Below, one piece after another: positions 37,325 through 45,821 of a DNA stretch of 64,000 nt. The notes under the pieces are model-generated. The model was not told where the DNA came from, did not search any database, and saw only the letters and a program-made list of their open reading frames with translations. The stretch is from G965204755 sp965243415. Lineage in GTDB: Bacteria; Acidobacteriota; Vicinamibacteria; Marinacidobacterales; Marinacidobacteraceae. The position numbers were made by a program, and so were the translations under genes. The DNA is taken from the NCBI GenBank assembly GCA_965243415.1, contig OZ251549.1, positions 248,001 through 312,000 of the forward strand, read 5' to 3'. Numbering within the stretch: the first letter of the stretch is position 1; the number at the start of each line of letters is the position of its first letter.

Positions 37325-39100
37325 CCCTCGTCCATCCCGGCGCGAGCCGCCGGCAGCACCGGTTCCCCAGTCCGCCCGGCGGCAGACGGGAAGCCCCGCG
37401 CCGCCCCGCCGTGAGCGGGCAAAGCATCCGTTCGCCGAGAGCCCGACGACCGAAGGCGAGTCGCGCGCCGCCCCGCCGTGAACCGGCGGAAGCGTCCGTT
37501 CGCCGAGGATCCGACGACCGATGGCGAGTCCCGCGCCGCCCCCGCGTGAGCCGGCGGAAGTGTCCGTTCGCCGAGGGCCCGACGACCGATGGCGAGACCC
37601 GCGCCGCCCCTGCGTGAGCCGCCGAGAGCATCCATTCGCCGAGGATCCGACGACCGATAGCGACTCCCGCGCCGCCCCGCGCGAGCCACCGGAAGCGTCC
37701 GTTCGCGGAGGAGCCGACGACCGAAAGCGACTCCCGCGCCGCCCCCGCGTGAGCCGCCGGAAGCATCCGTTCGCCGAGGGCCCGACGACCGATGGCGAGT
37801 CCCGCGCCGCCCCCGCGTGAACCGCCGGAAGCATCCGTTCGCCGAGGATCCGACGACCGATAGCGACTCCCGCGCCGCCCCCGCGTGAGCCGCCGGAAGC
37901 ATCCGTTCGCCGAGGAGCCGACGACCGATGGCGAGTCCCGCGCCGGCCCCGCGCGAGCTACTGGAAATCCGTTCGCCGAGGATCCGACGACCGATAGCGA
38001 ATCCCGCGCCGCCCCGCGCGAGCCGCCGAGAGTATCCGTTCGCCGAGGAGCCGACGACCGACGGCGAGTCCCGCGCCGGCCCCGCGCGAGCCGCCGAGAG
38101 TGTCCGTTCGCCGAGGGCCCGACGACCGATGGCGAGTCCCGCGCCGCCCCCGCGTGAGCCGCCGGAAGCATCCATTCGCCGAGGAGCCGACGACCGAAAG
38201 CGAGTCCCGCGCCGCCCCCGCGTGAACCGCCGAGAGCGTCCGTTCGCCGAGGAGCCGACGACCGATGGCGAGTCCCGCGCCGCCCCCGCGTGAACCGCCG
38301 AGAGCATCCATTCGCCGAGGAGCCGACGACCGAAAGCGACTCCCGCGCAGCCCCCATGCGAGCCACCGGAAGCGTCCGTTCGCCGAGGAGCCGACGACCG
38401 ATGGCGAGTCCCGCGCCGCCCCGCGCGAGCCGCCGAGAGCGTCCGTTCGCCGAGGAGCCGAGACCGATGGCGAGTCCCGCGCCGCCCCCGCGTGAACCGC
38501 CGAGAGCGTCCGTTCGCCGAGGAGCCGACGACCGATGGCGAGTCCCGCGCCGCCCCCGCGTGAGCCGGCGAGAGCATCCGTTCGCCGAGGATCCGACGAC
38601 CGATGGCGAGACCCGCGCCCCCCCGCGTGAGCGCCGTGAGCGTCCGTTCGCCGAGGATCCGACGACCGAAAGCGACTCCCGCGCCGCCCCCGCACGAGTT
38701 GCCGGAAGCGTCGGTTCGCCGAGGATCCGACAGCCGATGGAGAGTCCCGCGCGACCGCGACGGGGCCACCGGGAGCGTCCATTCGCGGAGAACCGGGCCG
38801 GAGCCGGTGACTCGCTCGCGCGCGACGCCGACGGCCCGGAGCGACGGCGCGCCGCAGGGTCGGGCGGCCGACGGAGAGTCCCCGCGCGACCGCGACCTCG
38901 CCGGGACCACCGGGTGCGTCCATTCGCCGGAGCGCCGGGCCGAGCCGGTGAGTCCCGTGCGCTGCCGAGGCGAAGGACCGGGAGCACCCGTTCGCCGAAG
39001 CGCCGGGCGGGCGACGGCGCGGCGGGGGCGACCCCGCGCGAGCGGACGCGAACCGACGGGGAAGGACTCTTCGCCGAGGGCCGGGCCGGAGGCGGCGCGT
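37325..39100. repeat. Array of ~68-bp tandem repeats
   Basis: About 20 well-conserved head-to-tail units lie between roughly 37400 and 38800. The period is 68 bp, occasionally 67 (unit anchors at 37501, 37569, 37637, 37704, 37772). Diverged units are recognisable on both sides out to about 37325 and 39100. A unit runs approximately CGTTCGCCGAG, a variable triplet, CCGACGACCGA, a second variable triplet, then CCCGCGCCGCC, CGTGAGCC and GCCGGAAGC. The variable positions switch among a few alternatives (GAT, GAG or GGC; TGG, AAG or TAG) in different combinations from unit to unit. The period is not a multiple of three, so it is not a protein repeat, although stops are absent over long stretches in several frames. 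It separates the divergent trp operon and amidase gene. Confidence 0.9.
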
Positions 39101-39158
39101 CCGGCGCGCGCCCGGCGCGGCAGGGGGTCGCGGGCGCGGAGGGAGCCGGCGCGACTCC

Positions 39159-39164
39159 TACAAT
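39159..39164 (+). promoter_or_regulatory. -10-like box TACAAT at the amidase start
   Basis: TACAAT overlaps the first possible ATG (39163) and ends 10 nt before the second in-frame ATG (39175). If it is a real -10, transcription would start near the second ATG, favouring a leaderless message starting there. No -35 is evident. Confidence 0.4.
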
Positions 39165-40971
39165 GGCGAACGACATGCTGACGAAGAATCCGCGCCGGGG
39201 GACCGGCGGCGAAGGGCGCGGACCCCGTTCCGGCGGCCGGCCCGACCCCGCGCTTCCCGGCGCTTCCCGGGCGCCGGCGCCCGGCCCCCGCACCCGACCG
39301 GCCGGCGGCGCCCGCCGCGGCGCGACCGCCCCCCGCCCCGGCGGGACCGCTTCCCGTGACGCCGCGCCGCCGACCGCGTTCCCGGTCCGCGCCGGCCTCC
39401 GCGCCCTCGGGGCGTTCGCCCTTCTCGCGGCGGCCGGGGCCGGCTGCGCCGGCGGGGCCGGGCCGGAGACCCCCGCCTCCGGCGTCCCGGTCGTGGAACT
39501 CGACATCGCCGGCCTCCACGCCGGTCTCCGGGAAGGGCGCTTCTCCTGCGCCGCCCTGGTGGAGGCGTACCGGGCGCGCATCGAGGCGTACGACCGCCGG
39601 GGCCCGGCCCTCCACGCCATCGTCACCGTGAACGGGGAAGCGGCCGCGCGGGCGCGGGCGGTGGACGAACGGATCGCCGCCGAAGGGACGGACGACCTGC
39701 GGCCGCTGGAGTGCGTCCCGGTGATCGTGAAGGACAACTACGACACCGCCGACCTGCCGACCACCGCCGGCTCCGCCTCCCTGCGCGACTCCCGGCCCCC
39801 GGACGACGCCTTCCAGGTGCGGCGCCTCCGGGAGGCGGGCGCGATCGTCCTGGCCAAGTCGAACATGGCCGAGTTCGCCTTCAGCCCCTTCGAGAGTCTG
39901 GGCTCCGTCGTCCCCGGCCACACGCGCAACCCCTACGACCCCACCCGGGTCCCGGCGGGCTCCTCGGGCGGGACCGCGGCGGCGGTGGCCGCCAGTTTCG
40001 GCGCGGTCGGGCTGGGCACCGACACCGGCAACTCGATCCGCGGCCCCTCTTCCCACACCGCCCTGGTCGGCATCCGCTCCACCATGGGGCTCACCAGCCG
40101 GGACGGCATCGTGCCGCTGAACCTCTACCGGGACATCGGCGGGCCCATGGCGCGGACGGTGGAGGACGCCGTCCGGGTCTTCGAGGTCCTCGCCGGCCCC
40201 GACCCGGCGGACCCGGCGACGGACGGCTTCGTCCGGGAGCCGGACTACCTGGCGGCGCTCGACGCCTCTTCCCTCGACGGGAAGCGCATCGGCGTGGTGC
40301 GCCAACTCTCCGACACCGAGACCGCGGACCCGGAGATCCGGGAGCGGTTCGGGGAGGCGCTGGCCGACCTGGGCCGCCTCGGCGCCGAGATCGTGGACCC
40401 GGTCGAAATCCCGAAACTGGACGAGGAACGGTCGCTCTGGTGCAACCCGTTCCGGGCACAACTCGAGGACTACCTGGCGAGCCTGGGGCCGGGGGCGCCG
40501 GTGCGCACCCTCGCCGGGATCGTGGAGGGCGGCGCCTTCCATCCCTCGATCGAGGGACGGCTGGAGCGGGCGCTCGAAGTGGAGCGGAGCCCCGACGAAG
40601 AGTGCGCCGAGGCGCTCCGGCAGGCGGCGGAGTTGCGCGCGGAGGTCACGGAAGTCTTCGCCGCCGAACGACTGGACGCGATGGCCTATCCCTCCTGGAG
40701 CAACCCGCCGCGGCTGCTCGGCGACCTGACCACCCCGGACGGCAACAACTCCTACCAGTTGTCGCCGCCGACCGGATTCCCTGCGGTCACGGTGCCGATG
40801 GGCTTCGTGGGCGCCGACCTGCCCTCCGCCCCTTCCGACGGCCTGCCCGCCGGCCTGCAACTGCTCGGCGCGCCGCTCGGTGAACTCACGCTCCTCCGCA
40901 TCGCCTACGCCTACGAGCAGGCGACCGGCCATCGGCGGCCGCCCCGGGCGACGCCGCCGCTGCCGGAGTGA
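39163..40971 (+). CDS. Exported amidase (amidase-signature family)
   Basis: About 600 residues. An Arg/Pro-rich N-terminal stretch is followed by a hydrophobic segment ending GAGCAGG (about residues 75-98) that looks like a lipoprotein or secretion signal. The Ser-cisSer-Lys triad of the amidase-signature family is visible: Lys in PVIVKDNYDT, cis-Ser in AGSSGGT, and the nucleophile Ser in GTDTGNSIRGPS, where the usual Gly-Gly-Ser is Gly-Asn-Ser. The start could be 39163 or 39175. A second exported amidase lies at 54892-56544. The substrate is unknown; peptide amides or acylated amines are possible. Confidence 0.85.
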   Translation: MANDMLTKNPRRGTGGEGRGPRSGGRPDPALPGASRAPAPGPRTRPAGGARRGATAPRPGGTASRDAAPPTAFPVRAGLRALGAFALLAAAGAGCAGGAGPETPASGVPVVELDIAGLHAGLREGRFSCAALVEAYRARIEAYDRRGPALHAIVTVNGEAAARARAVDERIAAEGTDDLRPLECVPVIVKDNYDTADLPTTAGSASLRDSRPPDDAFQVRRLREAGAIVLAKSNMAEFAFSPFESLGSVVPGHTRNPYDPTRVPAGSSGGTAAAVAASFGAVGLGTDTGNSIRGPSSHTALVGIRSTMGLTSRDGIVPLNLYRDIGGPMARTVEDAVRVFEVLAGPDPADPATDGFVREPDYLAALDASSLDGKRIGVVRQLSDTETADPEIRERFGEALADLGRLGAEIVDPVEIPKLDEERSLWCNPFRAQLEDYLASLGPGAPVRTLAGIVEGGAFHPSIEGRLERALEVERSPDEECAEALRQAAELRAEVTEVFAAERLDAMAYPSWSNPPRLLGDLTTPDGNNSYQLSPPTGFPAVTVPMGFVGADLPSAPSDGLPAGLQLLGAPLGELTLLRIAYAYEQATGHRRPPRATPPLPE

Positions 40972-41024
40972 GGGGCGGCCCCCGGGGAGGGAACGGCGCC
41001 GGGGGCGCTCCGGGCCGCCGTCGC

Positions 41025-41030
41025 TAGACT
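41025..41030 (+). promoter_or_regulatory. -10-like box TAGACT upstream of fmdB
   Basis: TAGACT stands alone in a GC-rich gap, 55 nt before the GTG of the FmdB gene. The same hexamer occurs 12 nt before the PhzF start at 53793. Confidence 0.35.
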
Positions 41031-41085
41031 CCCCCGCCGCCGGAACGAGCCCGCTTCCCCCCGGCGCCGAGCCCCCCGAGACCCC

Positions 41086-41472
41086 GTGCCGATCTACGAA
41101 TACCGCTGCGGGGAGTGCGAGCAGGTCTTCGAGGCGCTGCAGCGGGTCGCCGACGAACCCCTCGACACCTGCCGGCGCTGCGGCGGGCCGGCGGAACGGA
41201 TCATCTCCTCCCCGGCCATCCACTTCGTCGGCAGCGGCTGGTATGTGACCGACTACGCCCGCAAGGGTCAGGAACCGAAGGGCGAGGGCAAGGGCGAGGG
41301 CAAGGACGGGGAGAAGGGCAAGTCGGCGGGCGAAGCGGCCGGAGCGGAGAAGAACGGCCGTTCCTCCGGGGGAGATTCCTCCGGGAAGGCCAACGCCGCG
41401 GGCCGGGGTTCGGGGAGCGGCAGCAAGGCTTCGGACGCCCGCACCGAACGGCGCGCCGGGGCCGCGACCTGA
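41086..41472 (+). CDS. FmdB-family zinc-ribbon protein
   Basis: 128 residues starting at a GTG: PIYEYRCGECEQVFE, then CRRCGG, giving the four-Cys zinc ribbon of the FmdB regulatory-protein family in the first ~45 residues. The rest is a low-complexity Lys/Gly/Ser tail (EGKGEGKDGEKGK), common in these proteins. Function is not settled; a regulatory or nucleic-acid-binding role is usually suggested. Confidence 0.88.
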   Translation: MPIYEYRCGECEQVFEALQRVADEPLDTCRRCGGPAERIISSPAIHFVGSGWYVTDYARKGQEPKGEGKGEGKDGEKGKSAGEAAGAEKNGRSSGGDSSGKANAAGRGSGSGSKASDARTERRAGAAT

Positions 41473-41620
41473 ATCCGGGCGGGCCGCGCCGGGAAGACCG
41501 CCGGATTCCCGGCAGCCGCGATCCGGGCTTCGGCGCGGGCCCGGCGATCGGCGCCGGGGTCGGTCAGAATCAGCCGCCGGGGCCGCGAGCAGTCCCGGCC
41601 CCAGTCCCGGCCCCGCTCCG

Positions 41621-42724
41621 GTGTCCCGCACCCCGCAACCGCCCGTCCGCTTCCCGAGGCTGACCGCGATCCCCGCTCCGATCCTCCTCGCCTGGTTCCT
41701 GACCCCCGCGGGAGTGCCGGCGGCGGGACTGTTCGCGGCGGCGGGCGGCGCCGGCCAGGAAGCCCCTGAGCGAAACGCCGCCGCGCGCTGCGAGCGGGCG
41801 GCGCAGGCCGCGGACTGGGAAGCGGCGGTCACCGAGTGCGAGGCGGCGCGGGCGGCCTTCCCGGAGTCGTTCGGGATCCGGTACTTCCTCGGTTTCGCCT
41901 ACGAGGCGCGGGAGTCCTGGAGCCGGGCCGCGGACGCCTTCGCCGCGTTCCTGGAAGCGGTCCGCGAGCGGGAGGACGCCGGGAGCCGCTTCGGGGAGCA
42001 GATCGCGCTGGCCACCCGCCGCGCGGCGCTCGCCCGCTACCGCGCCGGGGAGTACGCCGCCGCCGTCCCGCTCCTGCGCGAAGCCGCCGGGGCGGACCCC
42101 GCCGACGCCGAGAGCGCCTTCTTCCTGGGGATGGCGCTCCTGGAGCAGGGGGACGCCGCCGCCGCGGAAGAGGCGTTCCTGGGCGTCATCGAGGTCTCGC
42201 CCGGGACGCCGCCGCCCCACTTCTTCGTCGGAAGGTTCCGCTACGAGGCCGGCGACTACCCGGCGGCGGAGGCGCATCTGCTGCGGTTCCTCGAGATCGC
42301 CCCCGGGAGCCCGCTGGCGGCGGACGCGCTCTGGATGGCCGGCTCGGTCGCCCTGCGCGAGTCCTCCCCGGGCCGGCAGGAGGGCGAAGGGACGGACGAC
42401 GCCGCGGACGAAGGGGCCGGCGAAGCCGCGGCCGGGAGGCCGGCGGAAGAAGGGTCGGCGGCCCGGGGCCGGGCGGTGGAGCGGTTCCGGCGATTCCTGG
42501 AGTTGGAGGCCGAAGGCGACCGCGCCGCCGCCGCCCACTACTTCCTCGGCGCCTTCGCCGCGGACGGTTCGGACTGCGCGGGGGCGGAGCGCCACTACCG
42601 GCGTTTCCTCGAACTCGCGCCCGAACACGGGCAGGCGGAGGAAGTCCGGCGCTACCTCCGGGAGGCCGCCTCCTCCTGCGAACCGCCGCCCGCGGCGCCC
42701 CCGGACCGGGGGGAAGGATGGTAG
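41621..42724 (+). CDS. Exported TPR protein, copy 1
   Basis: A 367-residue protein starting at a GTG, with a hydrophobic export segment (about 16-45) and then tetratricopeptide-like helical repeats (SFGIRYFLGFAYEARESWSRAADAF, ADAESAFFLGMALLEQGDAAAAEEAF). Cys residues recur at repeat boundaries (ARCERAAQAADWEAAVTECE). It shares overall layout with the next two genes. Such proteins are periplasmic scaffolds; no enzyme motif. The C-terminal part carries an acidic low-complexity insert. Confidence 0.75.
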   Translation: MSRTPQPPVRFPRLTAIPAPILLAWFLTPAGVPAAGLFAAAGGAGQEAPERNAAARCERAAQAADWEAAVTECEAARAAFPESFGIRYFLGFAYEARESWSRAADAFAAFLEAVREREDAGSRFGEQIALATRRAALARYRAGEYAAAVPLLREAAGADPADAESAFFLGMALLEQGDAAAAEEAFLGVIEVSPGTPPPHFFVGRFRYEAGDYPAAEAHLLRFLEIAPGSPLAADALWMAGSVALRESSPGRQEGEGTDDAADEGAGEAAAGRPAEEGSAARGRAVERFRRFLELEAEGDRAAAAHYFLGAFAADGSDCAGAERHYRRFLELAPEHGQAEEVRRYLREAASSCEPPPAAPPDRGEGW

Positions 42725-42816
42725 TTTTCCCCGCCCGACGGACGAAGCGGGCCTTCCACCCCCCTGTCCGCGCGCCGGAAGCGGACGCCGGCCCCACCGC
42801 CTAAGGAGAACTTGCC

Positions 42817-43860
42817 ATGCCCACCCGACTCCTCATCCTGCTCGTCACGGTTGGCGCCGCTGGGATCGCAGCCCGTGCGGGGGCGGCCCAAGACCCCGCC
42901 GCGGTGGCATGCCAGCAGGCTGTCGACGGCCAGGACTGGGACCAGGTGATCAGCGCGTGTCCGGCGGTCCTCGCCGATCTTCCTGAGAATCACCCCTACT
43001 TCGCGAGTTGGACGGAGACGTTGAACTACGCCGTGGGACAGAAATGCTGGCCGGCGGCGGAGGAGGAGGACTGGGACGCGGTCATCAACTACTGCGTGCC
43101 GGCAGCCGCCGGTGACTACCGGATGAACTTCCCGATCGGCCTCGCCTACCAGGCGAAGGAGGATTGGTCGAACGCCGGGCCCTACTTCGAGATGTTCGTG
43201 AGCGCCGCCGAAGGCGACGCCGCCGGCCGGGCGCAGCTGGCGGAGCAGATCGCGGAGGCCCGAAGGCGCGGCGGGATCGCCATGGCGCGCGCCGGGGCGC
43301 CGGACCGCGCGATCCCCCTGCTCCGGGCGGCGGCCTCGGCGAACCGGTCGGACATCGAGGTGCAGTTCCGCCTCGGCGTGGCGCTCGCCCAGACCGGGGA
43401 CACCGCCGGCGCCGAGCAGGCCCTCTCGGTGGTCATCTCCGAAGGCCCCGACTCCGGCGCCCGGACGAACGCCCTCCTCATGGCCGGACAACTCAACGCG
43501 CAGGCGGGGGACTGCGCGAAGGCGTCGACCCGGCTCAGCGAGTACATCGAGAAGGGCGACGGCTCGCGGAACGCCGACCTCCATGTCCTGGTGGCCCAGA
43601 CCTGCCAGCAGTCCGACACCGCGCTGGCGACGACGCACTACCGCGGCTTCGTGGAGTCCGCCGGCGCCGCCCAGCACCCGGCGTACGCGGACTCGCTCTT
43701 CGCCCTGGGCACGATCTACTACAACGCCGACGACTGCGCGAACGCCGAGCAGTACTACAAGACACTGATGGAGGCCGCCCCCGGCCACGCGAACGCCGCC
43801 CAGGTCCAGGACATCCTCGCATCCATCGCCGAAGGCGCCTGCGGCGGCGGCGACCGCTGA
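42817..43860 (+). CDS. Exported TPR protein, copy 2
   Basis: 347 residues with a signal peptide (about 1-26, ending ARAGAAQ) and TPR-like repeats. A good Shine-Dalgarno (AAGGAG, 42803-42808) stands 8 nt before the ATG, one of few in this window. The pattern ACQQAVDGQDWDQVISAC near the mature N-terminus and the DDCANAEQYYKTLMEAAPGHANAAQV end match the flanking paralogues, indicating tandem duplication. Paired Cys about 15 residues apart could form disulfides in the periplasm. Confidence 0.8.
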   Translation: MPTRLLILLVTVGAAGIAARAGAAQDPAAVACQQAVDGQDWDQVISACPAVLADLPENHPYFASWTETLNYAVGQKCWPAAEEEDWDAVINYCVPAAAGDYRMNFPIGLAYQAKEDWSNAGPYFEMFVSAAEGDAAGRAQLAEQIAEARRRGGIAMARAGAPDRAIPLLRAAASANRSDIEVQFRLGVALAQTGDTAGAEQALSVVISEGPDSGARTNALLMAGQLNAQAGDCAKASTRLSEYIEKGDGSRNADLHVLVAQTCQQSDTALATTHYRGFVESAGAAQHPAYADSLFALGTIYYNADDCANAEQYYKTLMEAAPGHANAAQVQDILASIAEGACGGGDR

Positions 43861-44059
43861 CCCGGGCTCCCGGGATCCCCGGCCGACCCCGATCGAGACT
43901 GTGCCGGGCGCCGGGGAGCGGCAACGGGGGAGTGCGGGGTAAGTGTGCTAGTCTGACGGGCTGAATTCGCGGGTTTCGGCCCGCCTCGGCCGTGTCGCGC
44001 GCGGCCGGCTGTTGTCGGGCCCGGCGCCGAGCCGCTCGCGGCCCAAGGAGATTCCCGTC

Positions 44060-45190
44060 ATGTCGCTGTGGCTCGTTGCCCCCGTCCTGTCTGCGCTCAG
44101 CCTGCCCGCTCCGGTCTCCGAGCCGGCCGAATCGACCCACGGACTCACCCCCCAACTCACCATCGAGCGGCGCGTCGTCCAGGACGACGACGAAGAAGGC
44201 GCTCCCTGCCGGGAAGCCCGCGAGGCGGAGAACTGGGCCGAGGTCATCAACCTCTGCGGGGCGCTCATGGAGAGCCGGCCGGAGGGCCACGAAGACTGGG
44301 GTGAAGAGGGCTGGGAGACCACGAAGCAGAATGTTGACTACGCCTACCGGGTCCAGTGCGAGGCGGCGGCGCAGGCGCAGGACTGGGGCGGCGCGATCGC
44401 GAACTGCGGGCCGGCCTCCGAGCGGTATCCGGACGCCTTCCAGTTCCACCTCTACCTGGCTCTGGCGCACCAGTCCAGCCAGGATGCGGAGAACGCGATC
44501 ACCGAGTTCCGCTCGTTCCTCTCGGGCGTCGAAGGGAACCCGGAGATGGCGGCGCAACTCGGCCCGCAGGTGGTCTTCGCGCGCAGCAGTCTGGCGAACG
44601 CCCTGCTCTCGACCGGGGACTCGGAGGCGGCGATCCCGCTGCTCCGGGAGGCGGCCGCCGGTGACCCGGGCAACGCCGAGGTCCGGCGGAACCTCATGCT
44701 CGCCCTCCTGGAGGCCGGCGACTTCGACGGCGCGGAAGCCGCCTACCAGGAGGCCATCGCCCTGGAGCCGGACAACGCGCAGGTGTCCGAAGTCTTCTTC
44801 CGCGAGGTGTTCCGCCAGGGCGCCAACAGTTTCAACGCGCAGGAGTACGACGCCGCGACCGCGTCGCTCACGAAGTACCTGGCCGGGCTGCCGGACGGCG
44901 AGTACGCCACCGAGGCCCACTGGATGGTCGGCGAGGTCGCGATCCGCAACAACGAGAACGGTCTGGCGCTGACCCACTACCGGGCCTTCCTCGAGCGGGC
45001 GCCCGACGACGAGCGGGCGGCGACGGTGAACTACTCGGTGGGGATGATCTACTTCAACCGGTCGCAGTGCGACACCGCGCAGCGCTACCTGCGCCGGTTC
45101 CGCCGCCTGGCGCCGAGGGATCCGAACGGCGCCCTGGTGGACGACATCCTGCTCGATTTCGAAGACGGGATCTGCGAACCGGGCGTCTGA
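44060..45190 (+). CDS. Exported TPR protein, copy 3
   Basis: 376 residues from the ATG at 44060, preferred over an upstream in-frame start because AAGGAG precedes it and a short signal-like segment (LWLVAPVLSALSLP) follows. TPR-like repeats dominate (GDSEAAIPLLREAAAGDPGNAEVRRNLMLALLEAG). The Cys-spaced opening (PCREAREAENWAEVINLC) and the end (SQCDTAQRYLRRFRRLAPRDPNG) parallel copies 1 and 2. A TAGTCT box occurs about 105 nt upstream (43949-43954). Confidence 0.78.
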   Translation: MSLWLVAPVLSALSLPAPVSEPAESTHGLTPQLTIERRVVQDDDEEGAPCREAREAENWAEVINLCGALMESRPEGHEDWGEEGWETTKQNVDYAYRVQCEAAAQAQDWGGAIANCGPASERYPDAFQFHLYLALAHQSSQDAENAITEFRSFLSGVEGNPEMAAQLGPQVVFARSSLANALLSTGDSEAAIPLLREAAAGDPGNAEVRRNLMLALLEAGDFDGAEAAYQEAIALEPDNAQVSEVFFREVFRQGANSFNAQEYDAATASLTKYLAGLPDGEYATEAHWMVGEVAIRNNENGLALTHYRAFLERAPDDERAATVNYSVGMIYFNRSQCDTAQRYLRRFRRLAPRDPNGALVDDILLDFEDGICEPGV

Positions 45191-45313
45191 GGCGACCTCC
45201 GGGGGGCTGCCGGGGCGCGCTCCCGGGACTCACTCGGCTGCCTCGACTCGGCCGGGCCGGGCCATCGGTCCTGCGGCCGGCCGGGGAGCGGCGGGTTCCC
45301 CCGAGCCGCGGGT

Positions 45314-45799
45314 TCAGCCGCGGGACGGGAGCGCGTTCCCCCCGGGGAGCAGCCGGCCCGGGCGCAGGTGGCGCGGCAGGAGCGGTGACCGCAGCAGACG
45401 GAGCCGCTGCCGCTCCGTCGTCCAGAGGCGGGCGAGCAGCACATTGAGATGCCGCAGTTCCGCCAGCGAGTAGCGCACGCGCCCGTTCCGGTAGCGGCCG
45501 AGCCAGTGGCCGGGAAGGCCGCTCGCCACCTCGAACCATCTCCGGTCGGCCCGGGCGGTGGAACGGCGCGCGCTCTCCACCGAGCAGGACACCACCTGCA
45601 GCAGCGACCCCGGCTCCAGCAGCCGTTCGGCGGCGGCCACCGCGCCCACGCCGCGCAGCAGGTAGAGGAGGCACCAGCGGACCTCCGGGGTCAGCGACTC
45701 CGGGTCGCCGAGCATCCGGGGGGCGAGGAACGCCGCCGCGCTCTCCCGGTCGTCGAGCAGCAGATGGTGGAGCGCCGCGCGCAGCGTCCGCCGAGGCAT
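45314..45799 (-). CDS. Unrecognised 161-residue protein
   Basis: An Arg/Leu-rich helical protein with no known motif. It begins 22 bp after the stop of the large TPR/UnbV gene and is probably co-transcribed. Its 3' end lies in a CCGCGG-GTTCAG-CCGCGG dyad (45306-45323) that may act as a terminator between the convergent genes. It is a plausible real gene by position and codon structure, but nothing proves it. Confidence 0.45.
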   Translation of the reverse strand: MPRRTLRAALHHLLLDDRESAAAFLAPRMLGDPESLTPEVRWCLLYLLRGVGAVAAAERLLEPGSLLQVVSCSVESARRSTARADRRWFEVASGLPGHWLGRYRNGRVRYSLAELRHLNVLLARLWTTERQRLRLLRSPLLPRHLRPGRLLPGGNALPSRG

Positions 45800-45821
45800 G
45801 GCGCCGGTCCGCTCCGCCCGC

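Noticed and set aside
37325..39100. CRISPR array
   Set aside because: Units are contiguous with no unique spacers, 68 bp is repeat throughout, and no cas gene is present in the window.
37219..41832. A 1537-codon open frame on the minus strand running through the repeat array and antisense to the amidase and FmdB genes
   Set aside because: It is a by-product of very high GC. The repeat period (68) shifts frame each unit, the amidase on the plus strand has clear motifs, and the minus product is Arg/Gly/Ser-rich without any domain.
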